Positions 30,777-41,549 of a stretch of DNA of 64,000 nt are shown piece after piece; position 1 is the stretch's first letter, and each line of letters opens with the position of its first letter. A program made the translations under genes and the position numbers. Source of the stretch: Tritrichomonas musculus (taxonomy: Eukaryota > Parabasalia > Tritrichomonadida > Tritrichomonadidae); assembly GCA_039105265.1 (NCBI GenBank), contig JAPFFF010000006.1:4898001-4962000 (forward strand), read 5' to 3'. The notes beneath the pieces were generated by a model. The model was not told the DNA's origin and did not search any database. It worked only from the letters and a program-made list of their open reading frames with translations.

Positions 30777-31304
30777 GGAATCAGTAATTAATCTTTTATT
30801 CAATTACGATTATTAATTCAAAAATCTTATCTACTAATTTAATTTTTGAATTGCCATTGAAAATCAAAAATAGGTAATATATAACTAAATATTTAATATA
30901 TATGAAAAATTAATTTTTTATACTCATATTTTACATAATAATAAACGAAAAGCTAGTTGATAAAAGATAACTACTTGCTTATTTGCAGAAAATAATTATT
31001 TGACTGTGAAAATGATAGAAAAGTATTTTATATTTAAAAGATATAAATATTTTAATAGATTAATTTAGTTCTTAATTATATATATATCATAATTTTCATA
31101 TTTTAAAAAGTTTTTTTCAAGCGGAATGATGAAAAAAAGGCAATTTAAAAAAATACACTTTTTTCAAATCGAGTCTATATATATATAATATATATACACT
31201 CGTCAAAAGCAATTAAAAATTGCTTCAAGTAATTTTATACAGATATTACTACGACATATCTTACAGTAAGTCTGAAAATTTTGAAATTAAATTGGCATCA
31301 TATA
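30777..31304. other. AT-rich spacer between satellite and transposon nest
   Basis: No gene. Contains TATATA-rich runs near 31174-31200. Ends at the TA preceding the pogo-type element. Confidence 0.45.
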
Positions 31305-32095
31305 CCCATTACTCCCACGAATTTAGTGAGTTTGCGTATTCAATACTATTCAATTTTCAGAAACATAATTATTTTTTGTGATAAATACATTCAAAAAAGA
31401 ATTGTCATTGAATTTTTTTTTTAATGCCTTTATTTATAACTTCATAAAAAAAATATATATATTTCTGTTATTTTGAATTTTTATTGTATAATTTAAATAT
31501 TCTATTTAAATTTCTAAAAAAATTATCTAAATATCAAATATTTCGATAAATATTTATTCAATCATTAATTCAAAATATTTATGTAATTTATAAATACAAA
31601 AATATCTTGCTATCCTATAAAAATACACTTTTAAAAATGTTTTTATTCTTTTTTTTTGATAAATTTATTGAATTTTTTTTAATGATTATGATTCATTTCA
31701 AGATGTTTTAGGTTAAATTAATTCCATTAAATTTAACTGCTATATTTCTCTTTTTTAAAGAAGTTAATCATATTAATGATAAGTCTATGATCAGGAAATG
31801 CATTATTTCTTATTTATAAATAAATAAAGAAATGATATTTTTAAATCAGTACCTAATATTTATCAAATGAGGAAAAATCAAGGATATCTCAAAATCTAAT
31901 AAACAATCTTATAATCCTGTAAGCTATATTTCCAAAAAAAAAAAAAGAAAAAGAAAAAGAAAACGATCATTTGCCATCATATATTTCAGAATTTATAAGA
32001 ATATTTAAAACAGAGTTTTATGTTGATAAAGATATACCAGACGGCGAATAAAAAGGGACTGAAGAAGAAATAAAAAATATTATTATCATATCCTT

Positions 32096-32620
32096 TATTC
32101 AATTATACACTTATTAATTTAATCATTTATTTATTCAATCAATCATTTATTCATCCATTTATTTATTCAATCATTCAATTATTCATTTGCTTATTCATTC
32201 TCTTATCCATTTTTCCATTTATTCATTTATTCATTCAGTTATTCCATCATTCGTTTATTCATTCACTTTTTTATTGGTTCATTAATTCTTTCTTTCAATC
32301 TTCCATTCAATCATTCAATTATTCACTTATCCATTTTTATATTTATTCATTCACTTATTCGTTTATTCATTCTTTCAATTAATCACTTATCCTTTTTTCA
32401 TCTATTCATTCTTTCAATTATTCACTTATCATTTTTTTCATCTATTTATTCATTCACTTATTCTTTTATTCATTCAATCTTTCAATCAATCATTCAATTA
32501 TTCATTTTTACTTTTATTTATTCACTTATTTGTTTAATTATTCATTCAATTTCTTATCAATTTTTTCATTCATTCATCCACTTATTCGTTTATTCAATCT
32601 TTCAATCAATCATTCAATAA
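32096..32620. repeat. Degenerate (ATTC)n-type low-complexity tract
   Basis: Over 500 bp of imperfect TTCATTCA / TTATTCAT tetranucleotide-derived repeats with strong strand asymmetry (plus strand almost free of G). Confidence 0.85.
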
Positions 32621-32939
32621 TTCAATTAAAGTTAGACGATAAATCTGTCTAATATGTAAAAGGCAGATTAAAAATGTTATTTTTATTTTGCATAAGTCAA
32701 AGCATTATTTGCATATCTGATTAAAATGTTAATTTTTTTTAGACGATGTAATATGAATTAATTAATATTTATGATTTCATATCACATGTTATACAAAATG
32801 TTAATCAATTGGGATTTTATTATCATTATTTTTTTTAAATAATTGTAATCGTCTTCCATTATATGATTTTATAGATATACATTTTTATTTAAAATTTAAA
32901 AAAGTGCTTTATTTATCTACTTAAGCATATTAATCGTAT

Positions 32940-33300
32940 ATCTTTATTCATTTTTACTTTAATTTATTTACTTCTTTGTTTAATTATTTATTCATTCACT
33001 TGTCTATTGTTTCATTTATTCATTCATTCGCTTATTCGTTTGTTCATTCATTCGCTTATTCGTTTGTTCATTCATTCGCTTATTCTTTTATTCATTCATT
33101 CACTTATTGGTTTATTCTTTCAATCTTTTATTTATTTACTTATTCATTTGTTCATGTATTCATTCTTTCATTCAATCTTTTATTTATTCACTTATTCATG
33201 AGAGAATATTTTTCTCTTATTTATCCAAACATTCATTCATTCAATCTTTTATTCATTCGCTTATTCATACATTTAGTGAATGAATGAATGAATGAACGAA
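32940..33300. repeat. Second (ATTC)n tract with 24-bp higher-order units
   Basis: Same tetranucleotide background as 32096-32620. Around 33020-33110 a 24-bp unit TCATTCATTCGCTTATTCGT (first 20 shown) repeats about three to four times. At 33275-33297 the strand switches to GAATGAATGAATGAATGAACG. Frames through it encode only Phe/Ser/Leu/His low complexity. Confidence 0.8.
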
Positions 33301-33362
33301 TAAACAAATATGTGAATAAATTAAGAAAAATTAAAAAAAAAAAAAAAAGTATTGAATTATTT

Positions 33363-35255
33363 TTATTCATCTTCTTCTTCAGTGTAATTCCATTCACTAT
33401 CAGATGTATCATCATCATCATGAAATCCTGAATTAAATAATCTCATCAAATCAGGAATATCAAAAGCTGAATTAATTGCTTCATCACTTATTTTTTCCCA
33501 AATTTCAATTGTTTCTTTTGTTATATATTCCCATCTTGTCGAATCAACAGGTGTAGGTGAGATCAGTTCTCGAGCTGCAAGCTGCTTTTTCACGATTCCG
33601 AAAAGCCTGCGGTCAAGAGGTTGATATTTACCTGTTCCGCAGGCAGGGACAAATATCAACCTAATTTGCAACTTTTCTGCAAGTTGTCTAACAGACTTTT
33701 CCACATGCGACTTATATACGTCTAGAATCAAAGCAAACGGACCATCTGTCATTCTTTTCCTCAACCATTTTAAGAAGACTTTCATCACATCTGATGTCGT
33801 ATAACCATTTTGTGAATGAGTAATTAATTCTGGAGATGATTGATCGATTTGGTATTTTACTTCACTTCTTTTGGCTACGATAGCCAAAGGAAAACGTTTT
33901 TTTGGATTCATTGCAACGGTTGCAATGAAGGTAGTTCCTTCTTTTTCGTTCACGTTTTCTTTTAGGCACTTAACAGTCTCTTGCCCTTTTAAGGCAATCA
34001 TTTGTGGACTTAAGTTATTTGTTTTAATCTGTGTTTCATCCATATTGAGCATACGATCTGGGCCAAATTCATTCACAGCATCTATTATTTCGTTTAAATA
34101 TATGTCGATATGTGAACCATTAATTACACCTCGTCTTTCATAGTGTGCTTTTCGGAAGACAAGTCCATGCCTTATCATGAACTTATAGCACCAACTTTTG
34201 CTACCTTTAAAGTTTTCCAATTTATATTCTTCTATGAGCTTTTGTGGTTCATCTGTTGCAATTGTCAATAACTCATTAATTTTTTCTTCAAAGTTTTCTA
34301 TATTTAGATTACCATCTTCATCAAATGGTATTATTTTTTCCCTCAAAGATGAGTATATTAAAGCTTTTGTTGCCAATGCTAAAGGACTATAAAAAATTTC
34401 TCTGGCCATCAATGAAATGTCATTTAATTGTACTACTTCAGAATTTTCGATTTTGTTTTTAATTTTATTAAATAAATTCTCCTCTTGATCATTTGTTAAA
34501 GCTCTACAAAATTTTTTATTTAATTTATAATTTTCAATTTTATTATTCAATTGTCTTAAATTTTCAATAGAAAAAGTTAGAGGATTTTTTTTTTGAAGTG
34601 ACTGAAATTTATCATGACATGATTTAGAAATTCTTCCAGGTATATAATCTGCAACGATTTCCCAGTCAATTCCACCTTTTTCATTCAAAATTTGACCTGA
34701 AGAAACGCCAGTTTTAATTACAGCTAAAAAATGATTTGTTTCAATAGAAGACCATCGCCCTTCTCTTTTTTGAATTCCAGGTTTGACTGTTTTTGCTGGA
34801 ACTTGTTGATCGCTTAATCTTAATATTGCATTATCAAAACTTTTTTGAAGTTTATCAATTGTATTCAAAAATTTACTTGAAACTTTATTTTCAGCCCTTT
34901 TCATTGAAAAATACAATTCGCATTTATTTTGAAACATGCTCAAATCTTCATTTTTTAAATCATTATAGTTCACTTCGAGATTTTTTTTCAATGTTTTATA
35001 TGAGCATTTCGGATCTCTTGATTTAAGGAGATATGCATCTTCAAAAAATTGGTCTGAATAAATTTCTGCGTTCTCTTGAAAGAAATTATTGATACTTTTG
35101 TCGCATATCAAATCGCATAATTTGCGAAGATTTCTTTTCCTTCTCATTTCTGGAGATTCAATGAAAGGATAATAAATGTTAAACGCGGGTTGCGTAAAAT
35201 TCATCAAATTGTTGGTATTTGGTAGCCATGAATATAAAGATTGACGAAAACTCAT
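33363..35255 (-). CDS. Pogo/Tigger-type DDE_1 transposase with SANT domain
   Basis: 630 residues, open throughout. An N-terminal helical region is followed by a SANT/Myb-like domain (about 165-220; EGRWSSIETNHFLAVI then GGIDWEIVADYIPGR), then a CENP-B/Tc5-type HTH ending GSKSWCYKFMIRHGLVFRKA, and a DDE_1 catalytic core: first Asp in RMLNMDETQIK, second in FALILDVYKSHV, third in KYQPLDRRLFGIVKK. An acidic C-terminus follows (DDDDTSDSEW). Pogo-family enzymes cut at TIR ends and insert at TA, consistent with the ends of the host element. The three acidic residues look intact, so activity cannot be excluded. The SANT domain is an additional DNA-binding module beside the CENP-B-like HTH. Confidence 0.85.
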   Translation of the reverse strand: MSFRQSLYSWLPNTNNLMNFTQPAFNIYYPFIESPEMRRKRNLRKLCDLICDKSINNFFQENAEIYSDQFFEDAYLLKSRDPKCSYKTLKKNLEVNYNDLKNEDLSMFQNKCELYFSMKRAENKVSSKFLNTIDKLQKSFDNAILRLSDQQVPAKTVKPGIQKREGRWSSIETNHFLAVIKTGVSSGQILNEKGGIDWEIVADYIPGRISKSCHDKFQSLQKKNPLTFSIENLRQLNNKIENYKLNKKFCRALTNDQEENLFNKIKNKIENSEVVQLNDISLMAREIFYSPLALATKALIYSSLREKIIPFDEDGNLNIENFEEKINELLTIATDEPQKLIEEYKLENFKGSKSWCYKFMIRHGLVFRKAHYERRGVINGSHIDIYLNEIIDAVNEFGPDRMLNMDETQIKTNNLSPQMIALKGQETVKCLKENVNEKEGTTFIATVAMNPKKRFPLAIVAKRSEVKYQIDQSSPELITHSQNGYTTSDVMKVFLKWLRKRMTDGPFALILDVYKSHVEKSVRQLAEKLQIRLIFVPACGTGKYQPLDRRLFGIVKKQLAARELISPTPVDSTRWEYITKETIEIWEKISDEAINSAFDIPDLMRLFNSGFHDDDDTSDSEWNYTEEEDE

Positions 35256-36548
35256 TTTAATTGTTCTACCAAATATAAATTGAATTTTTTTTTACACAAC
35301 TTTACTAGTTTAATGAGGAAATTTAATTACTTTAAATATCAAAAGAAGATTATAAAAATAATTTTACATGAAATATAATCAGATGAAAATGCCTAACTAA
35401 AAATATAAAAATAAAAATTGATATTTTCATCAAACTTTTATATTGAAAATAAAATTTTAGTGTGAAAACTCCATTTTTATTACAATATTACATAATTTTC
35501 TACATGCTTTTCTATTTCTGAAATTAGAAAATACAATATTAATATATGCACAGTTAAAATTAAAAAAATAGATGATGATTAAAGATTAATTTAGATTTGT
35601 TTGAATTAAAATGCAAGTAAAATACTATAAATATATATTTAATTGGATGTTAATAAAAGTGTTGAGTAAGAGTTTCAATGCAAAAACAACAAAAATATAA
35701 TAATTATGATATTACTTAGAATAAGTAGTTAAAAATCAAATTTTGGAATCATTATTCTGTATTAATCACTTAATAATAATTATTAAATACTTTTTTTATG
35801 AGAATATACTTGCATCCATTAATATCATAATTTGATTTTTATAATTTGATTTAATATTGATATAATTATGCATTATTTTGAATTATTGAAAGCAATTACA
35901 TGATATAATGTTGAATTGGCACACATTGGAGTAAATTAAAAACAAATATATAAGATTAAATAAAAAAATCATGAATATAATAAAAAATGATTAGAATGCT
36001 TGCTTATATAATTTATGACATGTTAAACTGATCAACACAGTCTAAAAATCAAAGAAATATTAAAAAAAAAAGATATTTTGTAGAGAATAAAAAAAGCTTT
36101 AACAAGACTAACGATAATCATGTTTATTTGTAAAAATAAAAAAAGAAGGCTCGAAAAGAAAACAGAAAAAATGAGAAATGAGCCTGCTGATAAGTAATCA
36201 ATTATTAGATTTTGGAAAAGAAAAAAAATAAAATCATTTGAAACCTCAATATTCTGATAAATCATACTAGATACTACTAATTTCTGTAAGAATGTTACCC
36301 GAAATTTTGAATACATTTCATGTAATTTAAATATTATCATCGATCAAAATTTGAGATTTTTTTTTGTTTGCACCATCAAGTTGTCAAGATATCATATATA
36401 AACATTTTATAAGGAATGATAGCATTTGCTAAAAAGAACATCTAAAAAATTGGAAATATTTACTCTAAAAAACAATTATAAACGTACAAAAAAAAAAAAT
36501 AATTCAAAAAATTGAATTAGAAAAAAAGAATTGTCGAAAAATAAAAAA
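35256..36548. other. AT-rich, between pogo transposase and Mutator-like insertion
   Basis: No convincing gene. A minus-strand frame at 36032-36340 encodes mostly Phe/Ile/Leu of the kind AT-rich DNA gives by chance. This is the 5' flank of the pogo transposase. Confidence 0.4.
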
Positions 36549-36606
36549 AATTTTATTTTTTTTATTTTATAATTTTTTTATTCAATTTTTTGGGAAGAAA
36601 TCTTTG

Positions 36607-36982
36607 TTACGTAGGTTAGAACTTTTCTTATCAAAAAGGGAAATAAACTAATCAAAAAGTTTTGAGTTACATAAGATTTGAATGAGATTTACATACATAC
36701 ATAGGTTATTCTCGTTATTTTTTATTCAAAAAGTATATTGAAAATTCAATTTATCAATGAAAAATCAATTAATTCGAATAATTCTTAAAACTTACGTAGG
36801 TTATTTTGAGATAACAGAATTTTTTCTATTGAGTTACATAAGTTTATATTGAATATTTGTATTTATTTAAATAATTCTCAAGACTTACATAGGTTATTTG
36901 AGAATTATTTACAATTTTTCAATCAATTTACGTAGGTTATCTTTTTAATTTTCACAATTTTTCAATCAATTTACATAGGTTA
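36607..36982 (+). repeat. Subterminal TTACRTAGGTTA repeats
   Basis: TTACGTAGGTTA or TTACATAGGTTA occurs at 36607, 36792, 36884, 36928 and 36971, with near copies at about 36667 and 36697. The last ends 13 bases before the transposase ATG. The copies inside the TIR are mirrored at the right end. Clustered subterminal motifs like these are typical transposase-binding sites, and the promoter-proximal copies could allow self-regulation. Confidence 0.6.
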
Positions 36983-36995
36983 AGGTAAAATTAAA

Positions 36996-38936
36996 ATGAA
37001 GAAATTGCCGACTTCTGCAGCTCAATTTCCCCAGGCACCTCAATCATATTCAACTCAATTTTCCCAGGGACCTCAATCAAATATACAGCTCATAATATAT
37101 CCACCTCCTCAATACTACCCACCTCCTCAAAATTATCAACCTCTTCAAAATTTTCAACCTTCTCAATATTTTCCACCTCCTCAAAGTTATCAGTCTCCTC
37201 AAAGCTATCAACCTCATCAGAACTATCAACTTCCTCAAAACTATCAACCTCATCAGAACTATCAACTTCCTCAAAACTATCAACCTCATCAGAACTATCA
37301 ACTTCCTCAATACTTCAAACCTCAAGAGCTTTCAAATGAAGATAAAACGCAAAAGTGCTGGCTTCTTTATGCAGGTGAAAGATCAAAAATATTTTCCAAT
37401 CATAAAATTAATATTCTTTTAAAACGATCTAAATTTCCACAATTTGTATATGATAATAACCACATCTATAAATTTGATTATTACAATAATGATTCTGCAT
37501 ATTATTATTGTGTCAACAAGCACATAAATACAATTGGCTGTAAAGCAAGAAGAATATTACGAAATAATAATTTAGAATTACCAAAAAAGGAAGATATTGT
37601 GAATCATGCTGGAATTGAATGCAATATTGAAAACCTTGAAAAGCAAACATTTCATAAAGATTTGATCTATTTCATAAGAAATGAGGTTAGAGAATTTTAT
37701 TTAAAAAACAGAAACTGTTCAATTAGAGATTTGCACTATGAAACCCTCAAATGGAATTATATGTGTACAGAAAATCAAATCCAATATTGGATAAAGGATT
37801 TAAGACCAGAGCACTCTGGAAATTTAGCACATTTGAAACTAATGAAGGATGACATTAATCCTAGCCACCAAAGATTATGGGGAAGAATTTATGACGAAAT
37901 GAGTGGTATATTAATATTAATGACTGATCTGCATGAGAACTTTTTGATTAAAGCAGACATTTGGTTAGTGGATGGAACATTTAAAACCGCGCCTCAAGGT
38001 TTTGAGCAAGTATTGAATATAATGGGCGTCAATTTAATTGATAAAGTTTATCTAACCTGTGGGCACATCTTGTTAAAAAGTAAAAAAAAGGACGATTATG
38101 TAAAAGGTTTTCAACTTTTCCTCAGTCAAATCATAAGTTCACTTCATAATTTAAGACTTAAAGTTGTAATTACTGACTTTGAAAGAGCTTTGATGAAATC
38201 AATTTCAGATACAATAAATTTATTTCATTTAGAAGAAGAATTATCACACCACATTAAAATTCAAGGATGTCTTTTCCATTTTTCTCAATGCCTTGTCAAA
38301 ACTTTTTCTAAATACTATCCAAAAAAAAATGTTACAGAAGAAATGAAAAAGGTTCTTTATGTTTTACTATATTCACCATACTTAAAATGGAATGAATTAA
38401 ATAAATTTACAAATAAATTATTGGATATTCATTCAGAAGTTAATCAGTTTTTGTTGTACTTTCAAAAAGTTTGGTTAAGAAACAAAGAAATATGGCATGT
38501 AGGAGAACATATTGATGAGGCAATTTTAACGAATTGCGCCCTTGAATCATTTCACAAAAGACTAAATTCTGCATTGGAAACTACATCTTCTGTAGAAAAA
38601 TTTTGTTATGATCTATATGCTTTTGATATGAAAAATTTAAGAGAAATTAGATCTCGTGATAATGAACCGTTGAAATATAAAAAATTCCTTTCTAAAAAAG
38701 ACGAAATATATGAATTGATGAATGAAATTGTGGAAACATATATGAAGAAAAGTGATAATGGACAAATTGATTCAGATTTGCATATTGTTGATGAGGGCTC
38801 AGAAGAATGGTGCGAGTATAACGAACAAAATAATGAATCATTCAATGGTTTTCTTTTTGAAGATTCTTTGAACAACAATTCTAATATAATTAATCAACAA
38901 ATGAATAGGATTTTAGATCAGTTCAAATCTGATTAA
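36996..38936 (+). CDS. MULE transposase with FLYWCH zinc finger
   Basis: 646 residues, open. The N-terminal 110 residues are Pro/Gln/Tyr-rich; part is encoded by three copies of a 36-bp direct repeat (37205-37312; QNYQPHQNYQLP). A FLYWCH-type finger follows (about 140-200): FVYDNNHIYKFDYY...YYYCVNKH...CKARRIL...HAGIEC. The MULE catalytic domain has its first Asp in IWLVDGTFKTAPQ (about 325) and second in VVITDFERALMKS (about 393), followed by the conserved GCLFHFSQCLVK block. The third acidic residue is probably in the E-rich region near AILTNCALESFHKRL. The FLYWCH + MULE order is standard for eukaryotic Mutator-like enzymes. The long PQ-rich N-terminus is unusual. Confidence 0.88.
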   Translation: MKKLPTSAAQFPQAPQSYSTQFSQGPQSNIQLIIYPPPQYYPPPQNYQPLQNFQPSQYFPPPQSYQSPQSYQPHQNYQLPQNYQPHQNYQLPQNYQPHQNYQLPQYFKPQELSNEDKTQKCWLLYAGERSKIFSNHKINILLKRSKFPQFVYDNNHIYKFDYYNNDSAYYYCVNKHINTIGCKARRILRNNNLELPKKEDIVNHAGIECNIENLEKQTFHKDLIYFIRNEVREFYLKNRNCSIRDLHYETLKWNYMCTENQIQYWIKDLRPEHSGNLAHLKLMKDDINPSHQRLWGRIYDEMSGILILMTDLHENFLIKADIWLVDGTFKTAPQGFEQVLNIMGVNLIDKVYLTCGHILLKSKKKDDYVKGFQLFLSQIISSLHNLRLKVVITDFERALMKSISDTINLFHLEEELSHHIKIQGCLFHFSQCLVKTFSKYYPKKNVTEEMKKVLYVLLYSPYLKWNELNKFTNKLLDIHSEVNQFLLYFQKVWLRNKEIWHVGEHIDEAILTNCALESFHKRLNSALETTSSVEKFCYDLYAFDMKNLREIRSRDNEPLKYKKFLSKKDEIYELMNEIVETYMKKSDNGQIDSDLHIVDEGSEEWCEYNEQNNESFNGFLFEDSLNNNSNIINQQMNRILDQFKSD

Positions 38937-39034
38937 AATGATCATTTGCTTATTGATATTGATGTGCATTGTTGGGAGGAAACTCCCAACAAATAAAATA
39001 AACATATTTATACTTATCTTATATCATTATATTA

Positions 39035-39345
39035 ATTGAGAGACGATCAGATTTTTTGAGAGAAATTTTAATTAAGTTTTTAAAAATTGAATAATAATGA
39101 TATACTCAAAAGTATATTATTATTGTGATAAATTGAGATGCGATCAGATTTTTGAAAGATATTTTAATTTAGTTTTTAAAAATTGAATAATAATGATATA
39201 CTCAAAAGTATATTATTATTGTGATAAATTGAGAGACGATCAGATTTTTGAAAGATATTTTAATTAAGTTTTTAAAAATTGAATAATAATGATATACTCA
39301 AAAGTATATTATTATTGTGATAAATTGAGAGACGATCAGATTTTT
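39035..39345. repeat. 96-bp tandem repeat, three copies
   Basis: GATCAG phase marks at 39045, 39142, 39238 and 39334 give periods of 97, 96 and 96 bp. Each unit contains the palindrome-like ATATACTCAAAAGTATAT. A partial inverted copy (TTTATCACAATAATAATATA) follows at 39416-39436. Confidence 0.85.
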
Positions 39346-39917
39346 AAAATAAAAATTATCAAATTCTTTCTTCACTTAAACATTAATACTCATGAATAAT
39401 AAGATATATTATCAATTTATCACAATAATAATATATTATATTATTAATTTTTTTTTTTCAATCTATAATTTAAATATTTAAATGCCAATATGTAATCTTT
39501 TGCAATTTTTTATTATGCTTTTCTGGCAATTTTTAATTTAAGGGTGTACTCTCCTTGATTTGAATAATTAAATGGCCACATCACATTAGGAGTAATTTTA
39601 GGCAAATTTAGTCGGATTTTGGTTTATAATAATAAAAAAAGGAACTTTATATAACCAACATAATATCCTTTTTAATAAGAAGGCATTTAAACAATTATTT
39701 TTTTAAAAAAAATAGTTATATATATAATATAATAATATGATTAAAAATTTATAAGACTGATTAACTTGAGAATATATTAAATCAGATTAATACAACATAT
39801 CTTGAGATTTTTATGTGATTTCGCGATAAAATATATAAAAAAATTTATGATTCTGAAAAAGTTATAAAATAAAAATAATTGGTTATTTAAAAAGTGCTTT
39901 ATTGATTTAAGTTTAAT

Positions 39918-41477
39918 TTAATTATTCATCATCTCTTCAATATTAGCTAAATAGCATTCCATTTCTTCACATTCTTCATCATTTTCCTCGTTATCTTCTT
40001 CTTCTTCTTCTTCTTCTTCTTCTTCTTCACTGTTTTTTCCCTCTTCGTTTGCATCATAAGTATATTCTAGTGATTCGTCATATTCATCTTCTTCTTCTAA
40101 GATTTCTTCAATCCATTCTTCTTCAGAATCATCATCGTCTTCTGTTCCATTATATCCAAACTTTTTGAACCATGGATTTAAATTACTAATCTTCTTAGGC
40201 ATTTTATGAATAATATAACGTCTTTTTGTTTTGGTAACTTTAGTTCTTGGCCTGCTTTGAATTCCTTTGTATAAACTACTTTCATTTTCTTTATCATGCT
40301 TTTCTCTTTTCATCCTTCTGATAGTTCTAACCATTTCTTTATACATTTCTGAATGCCTTTCATTCCTCCATTTCCATTTATCTTCTTCAATCTTGTTGAG
40401 TCTGTGAAAAACTTCTTTCGAAAGAGGTGGAAGCGATAGTTGTTCATATAATGTCATCGCCCAGTGTTTCTCGTTTACACTTAATATTGCAGCACATATA
40501 CGAGGAGCCCAGCTTGATTTCCATGCTATATTCTTATTTGCGAAATGCACTTTCACTGCGTGCAAACTCTCGCACATCTGTGTAGAGTGGTATCGATCAC
40601 ATTTCAATAGAAGATCTTTTGTTTTCTCTAAGAAATCATCTAGAACTTGACGATTATTTCCAACGTCAATATCTTTCCAAGGTTTACATTCTTTATGCTT
40701 TAGACATTTAGAATGATCTCCAGCTAAATGCTGCGAAACATTTAGCCACAAAGAAATTTTATCTTCAATTAGTAAATCAATTCTTAAAAGAGCATTAAAG
40801 AATCTTTCTAGATGCGATTTTAAACCTCTTAATTTTGTCGTTGAATTGTTCTTTATCCTTTGAAATTTCCTTCGAAAAGATTTTATAGCATGATTTGTAT
40901 CAATCATTTCCTTAATTTTCCAACCGAGCTCTTCAATTACTTTGCGACTTTTACTGTCTTTATCATGGCAATATGCTATGACACGACTATCGCTTTTCCA
41001 TCGTGGAACTAGAACTTTGAGAGCTTCGACCTCCATTGCGTTCGATGGTCCTTCAAATTTATCTTTGCCTTGACCTTTTTTGGAGATTATTTCAAAATCT
41101 ACGATTTTTCCAGATGATACATCAATAAAATCAACAAGACAATGATCAGCGTTTCGCCTATGCGACCAACTTCCATCGAATGCAATGGAAGAGTTGCTTT
41201 TCATTTTCGCTCTCCACTTTTGGCAAGAATTTCTCGCCATCTGAATAATAATTTCGGAAATACGCTGTTGAATCTTATAATATGTTGATTCTGCTGGTGG
41301 ATATATGTCATTCCATAAGAATAAAGCAGAAGCAGTTGTATAGGAAGAACCTGTAATTAAAATACTGAAAACAAATCGTACAGAATTTAAATATATCGAT
41401 TGAAGTTTTGGATTCTTTTGTTCTTTTTTTTTCTCCCGAAGCTTTTGCATTTTTTCATCAATTTTTTTTGGTGGCAT
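39918..41477 (-). CDS. Kolobok/Mutator-like DDE transposase
   Basis: 519 residues, open. A basic N-terminus (MPPKKIDEKMQKLREKKKEQ) leads to a catalytic core with SIAFDGSWSHRRNADHCLVDF (first Asp about 99; shown whole it is the DGxWxxR motif of Mutator-like/Kolobok transposases), KIVDFEIISKKGQGKD, then CHDKDSKSRKVIEELGW (second Asp in HDxD, about 168) and DTNHAIKSFRRKF. The later HSTQMCESLHAVK block may supply the third acidic residue. The C-terminus is a long Asp/Glu tract, partly encoded by a GAA/TTC microsatellite (40001-40027). The TTAA target sites of the element fit Kolobok. Frame and motifs look intact. Confidence 0.72.
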   Translation of the reverse strand: MPPKKIDEKMQKLREKKKEQKNPKLQSIYLNSVRFVFSILITGSSYTTASALFLWNDIYPPAESTYYKIQQRISEIIIQMARNSCQKWRAKMKSNSSIAFDGSWSHRRNADHCLVDFIDVSSGKIVDFEIISKKGQGKDKFEGPSNAMEVEALKVLVPRWKSDSRVIAYCHDKDSKSRKVIEELGWKIKEMIDTNHAIKSFRRKFQRIKNNSTTKLRGLKSHLERFFNALLRIDLLIEDKISLWLNVSQHLAGDHSKCLKHKECKPWKDIDVGNNRQVLDDFLEKTKDLLLKCDRYHSTQMCESLHAVKVHFANKNIAWKSSWAPRICAAILSVNEKHWAMTLYEQLSLPPLSKEVFHRLNKIEEDKWKWRNERHSEMYKEMVRTIRRMKREKHDKENESSLYKGIQSRPRTKVTKTKRRYIIHKMPKKISNLNPWFKKFGYNGTEDDDDSEEEWIEEILEEEDEYDESLEYTYDANEEGKNSEEEEEEEEEEEDNEENDEECEEMECYLANIEEMMNN

Positions 41478-41549
41478 TATGAGTTATCTTCAGATAAAAA
41501 AGTAAAACAAAATCGTTATATAGTTATGTAATCTTTTATTTTATGTTAA

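Noticed and set aside
32976-33421. Overlapping Phe/Ser/His-rich frames
   Set aside because: Low-complexity reading of the ATTC repeat tract in several frames at once.
36032-36340. 102-codon minus-strand frame
   Set aside because: Almost only Phe/Ile/Leu/Ser, as AT-rich DNA gives by chance; no family match.
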